Positions 54,831 to 63,940 of a DNA stretch of 64,000 bases are shown piece after piece (within the stretch, counting starts at the first letter, position 1; the number at the start of each line of letters is the position of its first letter). Source of the DNA: Lysobacter arvi. GTDB lineage: Bacteria; Pseudomonadota; Gammaproteobacteria; Xanthomonadales; Xanthomonadaceae. The translations under genes were made by a program, and so were the position numbers. Location: the NCBI GenBank assembly GCA_031216755.1, contig JARUHG010000001.1, forward strand, positions 496,001 to 560,000, read 5' to 3'. The notes under the pieces are model-generated. The model had not been told where the DNA came from. It saw only the letters and a program-made list of their open reading frames with translations, and searched no databases.

Positions 54831-56435
54831 ATGCATGTCCGCACCGTTTCCGCCGCCCTGGCGCTGCTGATCGCGACCGGCGTCGCGCACGCAGGCGATA
54901 CCCCGCTGCCGCCGCAGTTGCAGGATTTCGATGCCTACGTCGAAGGCGTGCGCAGGCAGTTCGACGTGCCGGGCATCGCGGTGGCCGTGGTGAAGGACGG
55001 GCAGGTCGTGCTCGAACGCGGCTTCGGCGTGCGCGAGATGGGCAAGCCGGCGCAGGTCGACGCGAAGACGCTGTTCGCCATCGCATCGAACACGAAGGCC
55101 TTCACCGCGGCGTCGCTTTCGATCCTCGCCGACGAGGGCAAGCTGAGCCTGGACGATCGCGTCGTCGACCATCTGCCGTGGTTCCGCATGTCCGATGCCT
55201 ACGTCACGCAGGAAATGCGCGTGCGCGACCTGCTCGCGCACCGCAGCGGCCTGGGCCTGGGCGCGGGCGACCTGCTGTACTGGCCCGGCACGGATTACAC
55301 GACCGAAGAAGTCGCCCGTCGCCTCAAGGACGTGCCGCTCACCGGGAGCTTCCGCGGGCAGTACGCCTACGACAACATCCTCTACGGCGTGGCGCAGCTG
55401 GTGATCGAACAGGCCAGCGGCCAGGGCTACGCGCAGTTCCTGCAGCAGCGCATCTTCGCGCCGCTGGGCATGCGCGACACGCGCTTCAATTCCGATGCGC
55501 TGCGTCCGCGCGACAACGTCGCCACGGGCCACGCGAAGGCCGATTTCAAGGACCTCCGGCCCGCGCCGCGCATGAGCTGGCATAACGTCTCCGGCGCGGG
55601 CGGCCTGTACTCCAGCGTGCACGACATGACCCGCTGGATGAACCTGCAGCTGGCCGGCGGCACTTACACCGACGCGAAAGGCACGCAGCAGCGCCTGTTC
55701 TCGGAAAAGCGACAGGACGAGATGTGGTCGGTGATCACGCCGATCCCGATCCCCAAGCCCGCCGTTCCCGAACTGGAAGCGGCCAGGCCCAATTTCCTCG
55801 GTTATGGCGAAGGCTGGCAGCTGTCGGATTACCGCGGCCGCAAGCTCGTCTCGCACACCGGCGGCTGGCCGGGCATGGTGTCGCGCGTGACGCTGGTGCC
55901 GCAGCAGAAGCTGGGCGTGATCGTGCTGACCAACGCCGAAGTCGGCGGCGCGTTCAACGCGGTGACGATGCGCGTCCTGGACGCCTACCTCGATGCACCG
56001 CGCACCGACTGGACGGCCGCCTACGCGGCGGCGCTGGCCAGGTCGAAGGACAAGGCCGACGAGGACTGGCGCAAGCACGTCGAGGCGCGCGCCGCGAACG
56101 CGCCGCCGTCGCGCCCGCTGTCGACATACGCACGCACGTATCGCGATCCGTGGTACGGCGACATCGTGGTCGAACAGGGCAAGGACGGGCTGGTGATGCG
56201 CTTCTCGCGCACGCCGGATCTGGTCGGACGGATGGAACCGTGGCAGCACGACACCTTCGTCGTGCGCTGGAACGAGCGCTGGCTCAACGCCGATGCGTTC
56301 GTGACGTTCTCGCTGGATGCCGACGGCAACGTGCGCGAGGGACGGATGGAAGCGATCTCGCCGCTCACGGATTTCAGTTTCGACTTCCAGGACCTGCGCT
56401 TGAAGCCGGTCGAGCACGAGGCACCGGGGGCCTGA
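54831..56435 (+). CDS. periplasmic serine hydrolase, beta-lactamase class C/PBP-like fold
   Basis: The 534-residue product has a signal peptide (TVSAALALLIATGVAHAG). The acyl-serine motif S86-NTK89 lies in ASNTKAFTAASLSILAD, with YAYDN as the Tyr motif and HTGGWPG as the KTG-like box. A C-terminal ~130-residue DUF3471-like domain follows (YARTYRDPWYGDIVVEQGKD). Such proteins are esterases or D-aminopeptidases more often than true beta-lactamases. It stands alone; no regulator of the AmpR type is adjacent. Confidence 0.85.
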   Translation: MHVRTVSAALALLIATGVAHAGDTPLPPQLQDFDAYVEGVRRQFDVPGIAVAVVKDGQVVLERGFGVREMGKPAQVDAKTLFAIASNTKAFTAASLSILADEGKLSLDDRVVDHLPWFRMSDAYVTQEMRVRDLLAHRSGLGLGAGDLLYWPGTDYTTEEVARRLKDVPLTGSFRGQYAYDNILYGVAQLVIEQASGQGYAQFLQQRIFAPLGMRDTRFNSDALRPRDNVATGHAKADFKDLRPAPRMSWHNVSGAGGLYSSVHDMTRWMNLQLAGGTYTDAKGTQQRLFSEKRQDEMWSVITPIPIPKPAVPELEAARPNFLGYGEGWQLSDYRGRKLVSHTGGWPGMVSRVTLVPQQKLGVIVLTNAEVGGAFNAVTMRVLDAYLDAPRTDWTAAYAAALARSKDKADEDWRKHVEARAANAPPSRPLSTYARTYRDPWYGDIVVEQGKDGLVMRFSRTPDLVGRMEPWQHDTFVVRWNERWLNADAFVTFSLDADGNVREGRMEAISPLTDFSFDFQDLRLKPVEHEAPGA

Positions 56436-56441
56436 CGCCGA

Positions 56442-57602
56442 TCAGCCCAGCAGGTACATGGCCACCGACGCCGCCACGCACCACGCGACCACCCACAACG
56501 CGCCCACGCGCAGCCGCAGCAGCAGGGCGAATGCCACGATGGCGATGACGACGTCGCGCCACGACGCGACGCCCTGCGTCCACACGGGATCGTAGAACGC
56601 AGCGGCGAGCAACCCGACCACGGCGGCGTTGACGCCTGCCAGCATCGGCGCCGCACCGGGCAGCGCCTGCACGCGCTGCCAGAACGGCAACGTCGCGGCG
56701 AGCAGCAGGAAGCCCGGCAGGAAGATCGCCAGCAGCGCGATGCAGGCCGACGCCGCCGGCGGCCAGCTAGTGGGCACGATCGCGCCGAGGTACGCGGCGA
56801 TGGAGAACATCGGTCCGGGCACCGCCTGCGCTGCGCCATAGCCGGCCAGGAACGGTTCGGCCGCGATCCATCCCGGATCGACCAGCGCCTGCTGCAGCAG
56901 CGGCAGCACGACATGGCCGCCGCCGAACACCAGCGCGCCGGCGCGGTAGAACGCCGCCGCCATCGCGCCGACCGCAGGGCCTTGCGACGGCCATGCAAGC
57001 GCCGCGACGAGCCCGCATGCGAACACGGCCAGGCAGGCGATGGCGACGCCGTGCCCGTAACCGACGGGCAACCGATCCTGCGCTGCGAATCGATGGGCGA
57101 CACGTCGACACCACGCGGCGCCGAGCAGCGCGCCGATCGCGATCGCCACCAGTTGCGCCCACGCCGTGCCGAGCCAGACCACGCACGCACCCGCGACCAG
57201 CGCGATGGCGATGCGCCGCAGGTCCGGCGTCATCGTCCGCGCCATGCCCAGCAGTCCGTGCGCCACCACGGCCACGGCGACCAGCTTCAGGCCGTGCACG
57301 ACGGCCGCGCCGACGCCACGATCCAGTCGCGCCGACATCGACGCGAAGCCGAACATCAGCAGCGCCGAGGGCAGGGTGAAACCGACGAAGGCCGCGAGCG
57401 CACCGCGCCATCCCGCGCGCAGCATGCCGATCGCGAAGCCCATCTGGCTGCTCGCCGGACCGGGCAGGAACTGGCAGATCGCCAGCAATTGCGCGTAGCG
57501 GGCCTCGTCCAGCCAGCGCCGGCGAACGACGAATTCCTCGCGGAAATAGCCCAGGTGCGCGATCGGCCCGCCGAAGGAGACCAGGCCCAGGCGAAGGAAC
57601 AC
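56442..57602 (-). CDS. chrA: chromate transporter ChrA, two-domain
   Basis: The ~386-residue product has two homologous CHR domains. The first is marked by LVSFGGPIAHLGYFREEFV and ICQFLPGPASSQMGFAIG, the second by LVFGGGHVVLPLLQQALVD and AAQAVPGPMFSIAAYLGAI. It exports chromate (or sulfate-like anions) through about ten membrane segments. The N-terminus is a problem: the frame is open and family-like at least six residues upstream (SALDVFR), but no ATG, GTG or TTG is seen there, so GTG 57602 is only the nearest canonical start. The true start may use a rare codon. Confidence 0.82.
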   Translation of the reverse strand: MFLRLGLVSFGGPIAHLGYFREEFVVRRRWLDEARYAQLLAICQFLPGPASSQMGFAIGMLRAGWRGALAAFVGFTLPSALLMFGFASMSARLDRGVGAAVVHGLKLVAVAVVAHGLLGMARTMTPDLRRIAIALVAGACVVWLGTAWAQLVAIAIGALLGAAWCRRVAHRFAAQDRLPVGYGHGVAIACLAVFACGLVAALAWPSQGPAVGAMAAAFYRAGALVFGGGHVVLPLLQQALVDPGWIAAEPFLAGYGAAQAVPGPMFSIAAYLGAIVPTSWPPAASACIALLAIFLPGFLLLAATLPFWQRVQALPGAAPMLAGVNAAVVGLLAAAFYDPVWTQGVASWRDVVIAIVAFALLLRLRVGALWVVAWCVAASVAMYLLG

Positions 57603-57740
57603 GCGGAAGACGTCGAGGGCGGAGTGCGTATGGATGGTGCCGATCCCGTGGAGAAAACCGTGCCGAGTATGCCGGTTGGCCCTTTCGCCTGCGTTGACGC
57701 CATGCGCAGGATGATGGACGTCCACGCGAAGGAGCAGGCC

Positions 57741-58211
57741 ATGCAGCAATCCACGCAACCGGATACGGCGCCGCAGTGGTGGCAGGACACGCAGGACATC
57801 CCGACGATCGTGCGGGCGATCTACGAATGCATCTCCGGCCCCGCGGGCGTGCCGCGCGACTGGGCGCGCTTCCGGTACCTGCAGCATCCGCAGGCGCGCA
57901 GCCTGCGCACCGTGGTCGATGACGGCGGCGGCACGCACGCGGTCGTGTTCGACGTGGACGGCTACATCGCCGACGTGACGCCGTACTTCGCGGCCAACGG
58001 CTTCTTCGAGGTGGAGATCGACCAGCGCGTGGAACGCTTCGGCCAGGTCGCGCACGTGTGGAGCCGCTACGAGGCGCGCGAGTCGCCGGACTCGCCGGTG
58101 ATCAAGCGCGGCGCCAACAGCATCCAGCTGTGCTTCGAACACGGCCGCTGGTGGGTGTTCAGCACGGTCTGGGACAACGAGCGCGACGGGGTGGCCTTCG
58201 AGTTGTGGTGA
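57741..58211 (+). CDS. SnoaL-like NTF2-fold protein
   Basis: ATG 57741 follows AAGGAG at 6 nt and gives 156 residues. An N-terminal helix (IPTIVRAIYECISGPAGVPR) is followed by DWARFRYLQHPQARSLRTVV, FFEVEIDQRVERFGQVAHVW and a C-terminal GRWWVFSTVWDNERDG, a pattern seen in nuclear-transport-factor-2-like proteins. No catalytic residues are evident. It is divergent from chrA. Confidence 0.75.
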   Translation: MQQSTQPDTAPQWWQDTQDIPTIVRAIYECISGPAGVPRDWARFRYLQHPQARSLRTVVDDGGGTHAVVFDVDGYIADVTPYFAANGFFEVEIDQRVERFGQVAHVWSRYEARESPDSPVIKRGANSIQLCFEHGRWWVFSTVWDNERDGVAFELW

Positions 58212-58331
58212 GGCCTCACGCGACGATGTCGCCGCCCGTGCAATGCTGAACCGGCAGGGATGGAACGCCGCGCCGCTGGCATCGGGCGCGTCCGCCCCCA
58301 GAACGAAGGCTCGCCGCCAAGGAGCGCCTGC

Positions 58332-59321
<990 letters not shown>

Positions 59322-59322
59322 A

Positions 59323-59784
59323 TCACCGCGCCTGGTGCGGGCGGGCGTCGAGCAGTTCGACTTCGAACACGAGCGAGCCGTTGGGCGGGATCACCCCGCC
59401 GGCGCCCTTGCGACCGTAACCGTACTCGGCGGGAATCATCAGCACGCGCTTGCCGCCCACGCGCATGCCGGCGACGCCTTCATCCCAGCCGCGGATGACG
59501 CGACCGGCGCCGAGCAGGAAGGTGAAGGGCTCGCTGCGATCGCGCGAGCTGTCGAACTTCGCGCCGCGGCCGTCGGGCCGGGCCTTGTCGTAGTTCCAGC
59601 CGGTGTAGTGGACGGTGACGTCCATGCCGGGCCTGGCCTCGACGCCGGTGCCGACCTGCTGGTCCAGTACTTCGAACTTCGGAATCACGCCGCCGGGCGG
59701 CGGGCCCGGATCGGCGCAGGCGGCGAGAAGGGCGAGGGTGGCCAGGACGGTCAGGCCGCTGCGGATGCGCTGGAAGGGAGTCAT
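59323..59784 (-). CDS. FKBP-type peptidyl-prolyl isomerase, lipoprotein
   Basis: The 153-residue product has a lipoprotein signal with lipobox LAAC (LTVLATLALLAACADPG) and a single FKBP domain: VTVHYTGWN, KFDSSRDRSEPFTFLLGAGR, VIRGWDEGVAGMRVGGKRVL, IPAEYGYG and SLVFEVELLD. It should catalyse prolyl isomerisation at the outer membrane or in the periplasm. It is downstream of the ArsR-SRPBCC operon on the same strand, 157 nt away. Confidence 0.9.
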   Translation of the reverse strand: MTPFQRIRSGLTVLATLALLAACADPGPPPGGVIPKFEVLDQQVGTGVEARPGMDVTVHYTGWNYDKARPDGRGAKFDSSRDRSEPFTFLLGAGRVIRGWDEGVAGMRVGGKRVLMIPAEYGYGRKGAGGVIPPNGSLVFEVELLDARPHQAR

Positions 59785-59941
59785 GCCCGGAGCATAGCGT
59801 GCGATCGTCGCGTGCGGTTCCGGCGCATCTGCTGCCATTCGCGCGAAGGCGGAAATCCTCGGTGAGCGCATCACGCCACCGCAAGCGCGATGCGCGCGGA
59901 GCTGGATCCCCGCCGTTCGCAGGGATCGCAGCGTGGAGGCG

Positions 59942-60478
59942 TCACGCCGGGATGCGCTTCTCGTACTCCGCATTGATCGGCGCAAGCGTCTTCCAGAAAC
60001 CCTCCGGCGTCCGTCCAGCAAGACGGTCGGCGAGGATGCCCAGGTGCGTATGCCAGCCACCGGACACGCTGACCATGCCTTCGCGGCTCGACAGGCGGCT
60101 GTGCGTGACGACCAGATGCACGTCGCCGCCTTTGGGCGCGAGTTCCATGCGCACCTGCGAATCGCTGCCGTCCGATTCGTCCCAGGTGAACACCAGCAGG
60201 CGCGGCGGATCGCATTCGATCACGTGTCCGTGCGAATGCAGTTCGCCGCCGTACTTCTCGTACTTGGCCGGGGGCGCGACGTCGTTGTCGGTCAGGCGGT
60301 TGTTGTGGAAGACCAGCTCGACCGCGCCGCCGGGCCGCAGGTCCATCGGTCCGCGCGCGAGCCAGGTGGCGCGCTTTTCCGATTCGGTGAGGTAAGCCCA
60401 GACGCGCTCGATCGGTCCGGGCAGGAGCCGTTCGATGCGCACGGTGTCGGGCGCGGTGACAATGCCGAAGTCGTTCAT
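59942..60478 (-). CDS. SRPBCC (AHSA1-like) protein, distal
   Basis: The 178-residue protein has the START/Bet v1-like pattern of Aha1-type domains: IERLLPGPIERVWAYLTESE, GPMDLRPGGAVELVFHNN, PPRLLVFTWDE and GGWHTHLGILADRLAG. It should bind a hydrophobic ligand. It is the third gene of the ArsR-SRPBCC-SRPBCC operon, 13 nt after the second. Ligand and role unknown. Confidence 0.85.
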   Translation of the reverse strand: MNDFGIVTAPDTVRIERLLPGPIERVWAYLTESEKRATWLARGPMDLRPGGAVELVFHNNRLTDNDVAPPAKYEKYGGELHSHGHVIECDPPRLLVFTWDESDGSDSQVRMELAPKGGDVHLVVTHSRLSSREGMVSVSGGWHTHLGILADRLAGRTPEGFWKTLAPINAEYEKRIPA

Positions 60479-60491
60479 CGGTGTTGCTCCT

Positions 60492-60932
60492 TCACGTGGG
60501 GGAGGGGATGTCCAGGTGCCGTGCGAGCGATGCGAGGATCGTCGTCCAGCCGTGTTCGGTGCGGTCGGCGTACGGCGCGTACTCCGCCGCCATTTCGTGG
60601 GCGAGGGTGAGCACGCATCCGTCGCCGTCGGGCGCGATGTCCACCGTGATGCGGTCGCCGTCGCCGTCCGGCGACAGCGAAAGCGTCAGCACCAGCCGGC
60701 GCGGCCGGTCGATTTCGAGGTACCGCCCGTAATGCGCGGCTTCGCCGCCGGGGCGACGCTCGACGATCGTGTAACCACCGCCGACGCGTGGATCGACCTC
60801 GACGCGCATCATCTGCCCGTCGGCCGTGGCGTAAAGCCATCGGCCGAGCGTCGCCGGATCGAGCCAGGCATCGAAGACGCGCTCGCAACTCGCGTCGAAC
60901 CGGCGGCTCACGCGTACGGTGACGGGGTTCAT
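60492..60932 (-). CDS. SRPBCC (AHSA1-like) protein, proximal
   Basis: The 146-residue product has VRVSRRFDASCERVFDAWLD, LGRWLYATADGQMMRVEVDP, GYTIVERRPGG and the C-terminal MAAEYAPYADRTEHGWTTIL of the AHSA1 group. The ATG at 60932 overlaps the arsR stop in an ATGA arrangement, so it is translationally coupled to the regulator. It shares its operon and fold with the distal SRPBCC gene but is clearly diverged from it. Confidence 0.87.
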   Translation of the reverse strand: MNPVTVRVSRRFDASCERVFDAWLDPATLGRWLYATADGQMMRVEVDPRVGGGYTIVERRPGGEAAHYGRYLEIDRPRRLVLTLSLSPDGDGDRITVDIAPDGDGCVLTLAHEMAAEYAPYADRTEHGWTTILASLARHLDIPSPT

Positions 60933-61333
60933 CGCTTGCTCCGTGTCGAACGCGATGGCCGGGCCGCCGCGGGTTTGCGCGGCGCCTTCCGCGCGGCGGC
61001 CTCGCGATCCTCGGCCCGCAGCAGGGTTTCCAGTGCATCGAGTCGCTGATTCCAGAACTGCTCGTAGTGACGCATCCATTCCATGCCGGCGTGCAGCGGC
61101 CGCGCATCGAGCCGGCACACGTGCGTGCGGCCCTGCACGTCGCGCTGCACGAGGCCTGCACCCTCGAGCACCTTGATGTGCTTGGAAGCGGCGGCCAGCG
61201 ATATCTCGAACGGTTCGGCCAGCTCGCCCACGCTGCGCGGCTGTCGCGAAAGACTGCGGACCATCGCGCGCCGCGTCGGGTCGGCCAGCGCCCGGAAGAC
61301 GGCGTCGAGGCGATCGGAGTGAGATTCAACCAT
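60929..61333 (-). CDS. ArsR family transcriptional regulator
   Basis: The 134-residue winged-helix protein has ALADPTRRAMVRSLSRQPRS, VGELAEPFEISLAAASKHIK and VLEGAGLVQRDVQGRTHVCR, without the usual metal-ligand cysteines. A basic C-terminal tail follows. ATG 61333 is preferred because a TTGACA/GATATT promoter would start transcription exactly there; the ATG at 61351 lies inside that promoter. It heads the operon with two SRPBCC genes and is probably autorepressed. Confidence 0.9.
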   Translation of the reverse strand: MVESHSDRLDAVFRALADPTRRAMVRSLSRQPRSVGELAEPFEISLAAASKHIKVLEGAGLVQRDVQGRTHVCRLDARPLHAGMEWMRHYEQFWNQRLDALETLLRAEDREAAARKAPRKPAAARPSRSTRSKR

Positions 61334-61381
61334 GTGGTTGAATATCCGCATGGCACGATCGACTGTCAACCATCCGGTTGA
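61325..61381 (-). promoter_or_regulatory. arsR promoter with twin operators, leaderless
   Basis: On the minus strand TTGACA (61364-61369) and GATATT (61341-61346) are 17 nt apart, and 7 nt after the -10 comes the ATG of arsR. Operator 1, TTCAACCA-TG-TGGTTGAA (61325-61342), covers the -10 end and start codon. Operator 2, TCAACC-ATCC-GGTTGA (61366-61381), covers the -35. The centres are 40 bp apart, about four helical turns. Confidence 0.8.
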
Positions 61382-61471
61382 ATGTTCCGACGAACGGCGC
61401 GGCGTGGCCTGCGCCGGCGGCCGTTCACGTTCGACAGGACACAGGGGAGCCACGCCCGAGGGATCCGGACG

Positions 61472-61999
61472 ATGCCGCACACGAGCAAGCCCGCGCCGCA
61501 GCGCCACTTCGGCAAGTTCCGCGGCGTGGTGGCCGACAACATCGATCCGCTGCAACTGGGCCGCGTGCTCGTGCACGTGCCCCGCGTGTTCGACGGCGAG
61601 GCGCGCTGGGCCATGCCGTGCGTGCCGGTCGCCGGCCATCAGAGCGGCCTGTTCCTGCTGCCAGCCGTCGGCGCGCCGGTGTGGGTGGAATTCGAGCAGG
61701 GCGATGCCGAGTTGCCGATCTGGGTGGGCGGCTACTGGGTGGATGCGGCGGAACTTCCGTCCTTCGCGCAGGCGGGGCAGGCGGTCGCGCCCGCACTCGT
61801 GCTGCAGACGCCGGGACGGAATGCGCTGACCGTGTCGGACGTGCCCGGTCCGCAGGGCGGCGTGCTGCTGCGCTCGCAGAACGGCGCGTCGATCGCGGTG
61901 AACGAAGCGGGCATCACCATCAGCAACGGGCGCGGCGCGAGCATCGTGCTGGCCGGCTCGATGGTGACCATCAACGATGGCGCGTTGACGGTGGTGTGA
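61472..61999 (+). CDS. phage baseplate V / VgrG OB-fold spike-like protein
   Basis: The 175-residue product has a gp5/VgrG-type OB domain (FRGVVADNIDPLQLGRVLVH, PVWVEFEQGDAELPIWVGGY). The C-terminal part looks like a short beta-helix (GGVLLRSQNGASIAVNEAGI, then TISNGRGASIVLAGSMVTIN), the shape of a contractile-injection spike. ATG 61472 gives the family-like N-terminus. It is followed one base later by a PAAR-like gene. No sheath, tube, ATPase or effector genes are in the window. Confidence 0.8.
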   Translation: MPHTSKPAPQRHFGKFRGVVADNIDPLQLGRVLVHVPRVFDGEARWAMPCVPVAGHQSGLFLLPAVGAPVWVEFEQGDAELPIWVGGYWVDAAELPSFAQAGQAVAPALVLQTPGRNALTVSDVPGPQGGVLLRSQNGASIAVNEAGITISNGRGASIVLAGSMVTINDGALTVV

Positions 62000-62000
62000 G

Positions 62001-62321
62001 ATGGCCGGCCTGGTCCTGCACCTGGGCGCGAGCGTGACGTGCTCGCACGGCGGCCCGGCCGTGCCGACGATGCCGTACTCGCGCGTCACGCTGTCCGGTC
62101 ATCCGGTGGTGACGGTAGCCGCGCCCTACGAGATCGCGCATTGCAACCTGCCGGCGCCCGCCGAGGCGCTGCGCTGCACCGGCGGCCAATGGTTGCAGGG
62201 CAGCACGCGGGTCTTCGCCGGCGGGCGTGCGCTGGTGCTCGACAGCAGCCCGTCGATGTGCGTCCCCAACGGGGCCGTGATGCTCGTGCTCGAATGCCAG
62301 ACGCGCGTCAACGCGGTCTGA
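62001..62321 (+). CDS. PAAR-like spike-tip protein
   Basis: The 106-residue product begins MAGLVLHLGASVTCSHGGPA and shows alternating beta segments with C14, H16, C48 and C87 (SPSMCVPNG) that could bind a metal at a cone tip. It ends MLVLECQTRVNAV. Its size, His/Cys pattern and position directly after the spike OB protein suggest a PAAR-like (DUF4280-like) cap. The family match is by pattern only. Confidence 0.55.
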   Translation: MAGLVLHLGASVTCSHGGPAVPTMPYSRVTLSGHPVVTVAAPYEIAHCNLPAPAEALRCTGGQWLQGSTRVFAGGRALVLDSSPSMCVPNGAVMLVLECQTRVNAV

Positions 62322-62450
62322 TCTTCGATCCATCCGTTGCGAATTCCCACGCCGAATCGCGTGCCGGGTACCGCGATGGTGGCGTGTTTTCCGATACATC
62401 GGGCCTGCGCGTGTTCCTAGCCTGTCCTCATCTGACAGGACGTGCCGGGC

Positions 62451-62858
62451 ATGCATCGCAGACGGGAATACGCGCGGATCCTTTGGCTCCTGATGGCGCT
62501 GCCGTGCACGCTCGCGGTTGCGGGGAGCGTGCACAAATGCGTCGGCCCCAACGGCGTGGCGAGTTACCAGGACGTGCCGTGCGGACGCGACATGCGCGAG
62601 GCGACGCACTGGGAGGCGCCATCGGATCCGCCGCCGTCGAACGCGGCCCCGCCTTCGGCGCCGGTGCGGGAACGCGCGAGCGCACGCCCGGCGCGAAGCC
62701 CGGGCTCGCGCGTCGTCCGCAGCGAGGCGCGTCCCTCGGAGTGCGAAGCCGCGAAGGCCAATCGCGACCGCACGCTGGAACGCGTGGGTCTCAAACGCAC
62801 CTTCGACCTGCTCAGCCGACTGGACGAGCAGGTCCGCAACGCATGCCGAGGACGCTAG
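62451..62858 (+). CDS. DUF4124-like exported protein
   Basis: ATG 62451 gives 135 residues with an N-terminal signal (ILWLLMALPCTLAVAG). A short DUF4124-type segment, VHKCVGPNGVASYQDVPC, has the two conserved cysteines. A Pro/Ala/Arg-rich linker and a helical C-terminus (CEAAKANRDRTLERVGLKRT) follow. A GTG at 62442 is too close to the AGGA ribosome site. It overlaps the convergent porin gene by 4 nt. Confidence 0.75.
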   Translation: MHRRREYARILWLLMALPCTLAVAGSVHKCVGPNGVASYQDVPCGRDMREATHWEAPSDPPPSNAAPPSAPVRERASARPARSPGSRVVRSEARPSECEAAKANRDRTLERVGLKRTFDLLSRLDEQVRNACRGR

Positions 62859-63940
62859 AACTGCAGTTGCAGGCGCATCAGCAGCAGGCGCGGGTCATCG
62901 TCGACGCCGCGACGGCGGCTGTCGGCCACCACGTAGTTCGCCATGAGGCGCGCGTACGGGTTCAGGTACCACGTGGCGCCGAAGTTCCAGTCGGCCTGCA
63001 CGCCGCCCTGCGATGCGGCCGAGTCCAGATCGAGCCTGCTGTAGCGCAGGACCAGTTCCCACGCCATGCCGTCGCCGAGGGTCGGCGAAGACACGCTGCC
63101 CGATTTGTAGTTGCGTCGATGGCCCGTCGGCGACCAGCTGGCGAGCGCATAACCGCCGCGGCCACGCAGGTCCGCGGCGCCATCGCGATGCGAACGCACC
63201 GCCGCGGCTTCGGCCTGCACCGACCAGGGCCCGGCGATCCACAGCGCTTCCAGGCCCGCGCGGCTCGTGCGGTCCACATCGCCCAGCGTGCCGGTGTCGA
63301 CGAGGCTGGAGGTGGCGAGCGCGGTTTCGGGCTTGCTCGAGAACCGGGCGGTGTCGCTGTCCGGCGAGTCCACCGACGCGCCCACCCCCAGGTGCAGCAG
63401 GTCGTCGCCGAAATGCAGCGCACGCGATGCGCGCAGCGCGGCACCGAGGCCTTCGTTCTTGCCGTCCAGACGCTTGCCGAACACGGCGGCGTTGATCGCA
63501 TGGTCCGCATCCGACCACGCGTACCCCATGCCGATGCGCCGACCGAGCGCGAACGCGCCCAGCAGCGAGGCGTCCATCAGCGGCGTCTGGCGGGAACTCG
63601 TGGCGTCTTCCAACAGGAACGGCTGCTTGAACTGGCCCAGGCGAAGCACGTGGCCCTTCGCGGGCGTGAACTGCACGAAGGCGTCGGGCGTGGAGCGATC
63701 GGTGAACTCATGCTCGACGTTGACCTGCCAGCGCTCGCCCGCCTTGAGCACGAAACCCAGGCGTGCCGAACGCACCTTGTCGACGTCCTCGAACGGCTTG
63801 ACGTCCGGGCGCGCGTCCACGCCGTCGTAATAGACGACGCCGGTCGGCTTGAAGGAAACCTCGCCCGCGTGGGCGCACAAGGGGAGGACGACCGCGGCCA
63901 GTGCAGCCGCCAGTCGCCGGATGTGAAGTGTGGACATCAT
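62855..63940 (-). CDS. phosphate-selective porin O/P family outer-membrane protein
   Basis: The 361-residue precursor has a signal peptide (RRLAAALAAVVLPLCAHA) and a beta-barrel rich in alternating strands: VNVEHEFTDRSTPDAFVQFT, VLRLGQFKQPFLLEDATSSR, MAWELVLRYSRLDLDSA and the terminal RLQLQF with a C-terminal Phe. The GQFKQPF...TSSR segment is typical of the OprO/OprP family. It may admit phosphate or polyphosphate; no pst genes are visible before the window ends. ATG 63940 or 63937 begins it. Confidence 0.88.
   Translation of the reverse strand: MMSTLHIRRLAAALAAVVLPLCAHAGEVSFKPTGVVYYDGVDARPDVKPFEDVDKVRSARLGFVLKAGERWQVNVEHEFTDRSTPDAFVQFTPAKGHVLRLGQFKQPFLLEDATSSRQTPLMDASLLGAFALGRRIGMGYAWSDADHAINAAVFGKRLDGKNEGLGAALRASRALHFGDDLLHLGVGASVDSPDSDTARFSSKPETALATSSLVDTGTLGDVDRTSRAGLEALWIAGPWSVQAEAAAVRSHRDGAADLRGRGGYALASWSPTGHRRNYKSGSVSSPTLGDGMAWELVLRYSRLDLDSAASQGGVQADWNFGATWYLNPYARLMANYVVADSRRRGVDDDPRLLLMRLQLQF

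Noticed and set aside
54831-56435. AmpC-type antibiotic resistance beta-lactamase
   Set aside because: The SxxK and HTGG motifs are shared by many esterases and peptidases. The protein is much longer than AmpC, has a C-terminal extra domain and lacks an adjacent ampR, so resistance cannot be claimed.
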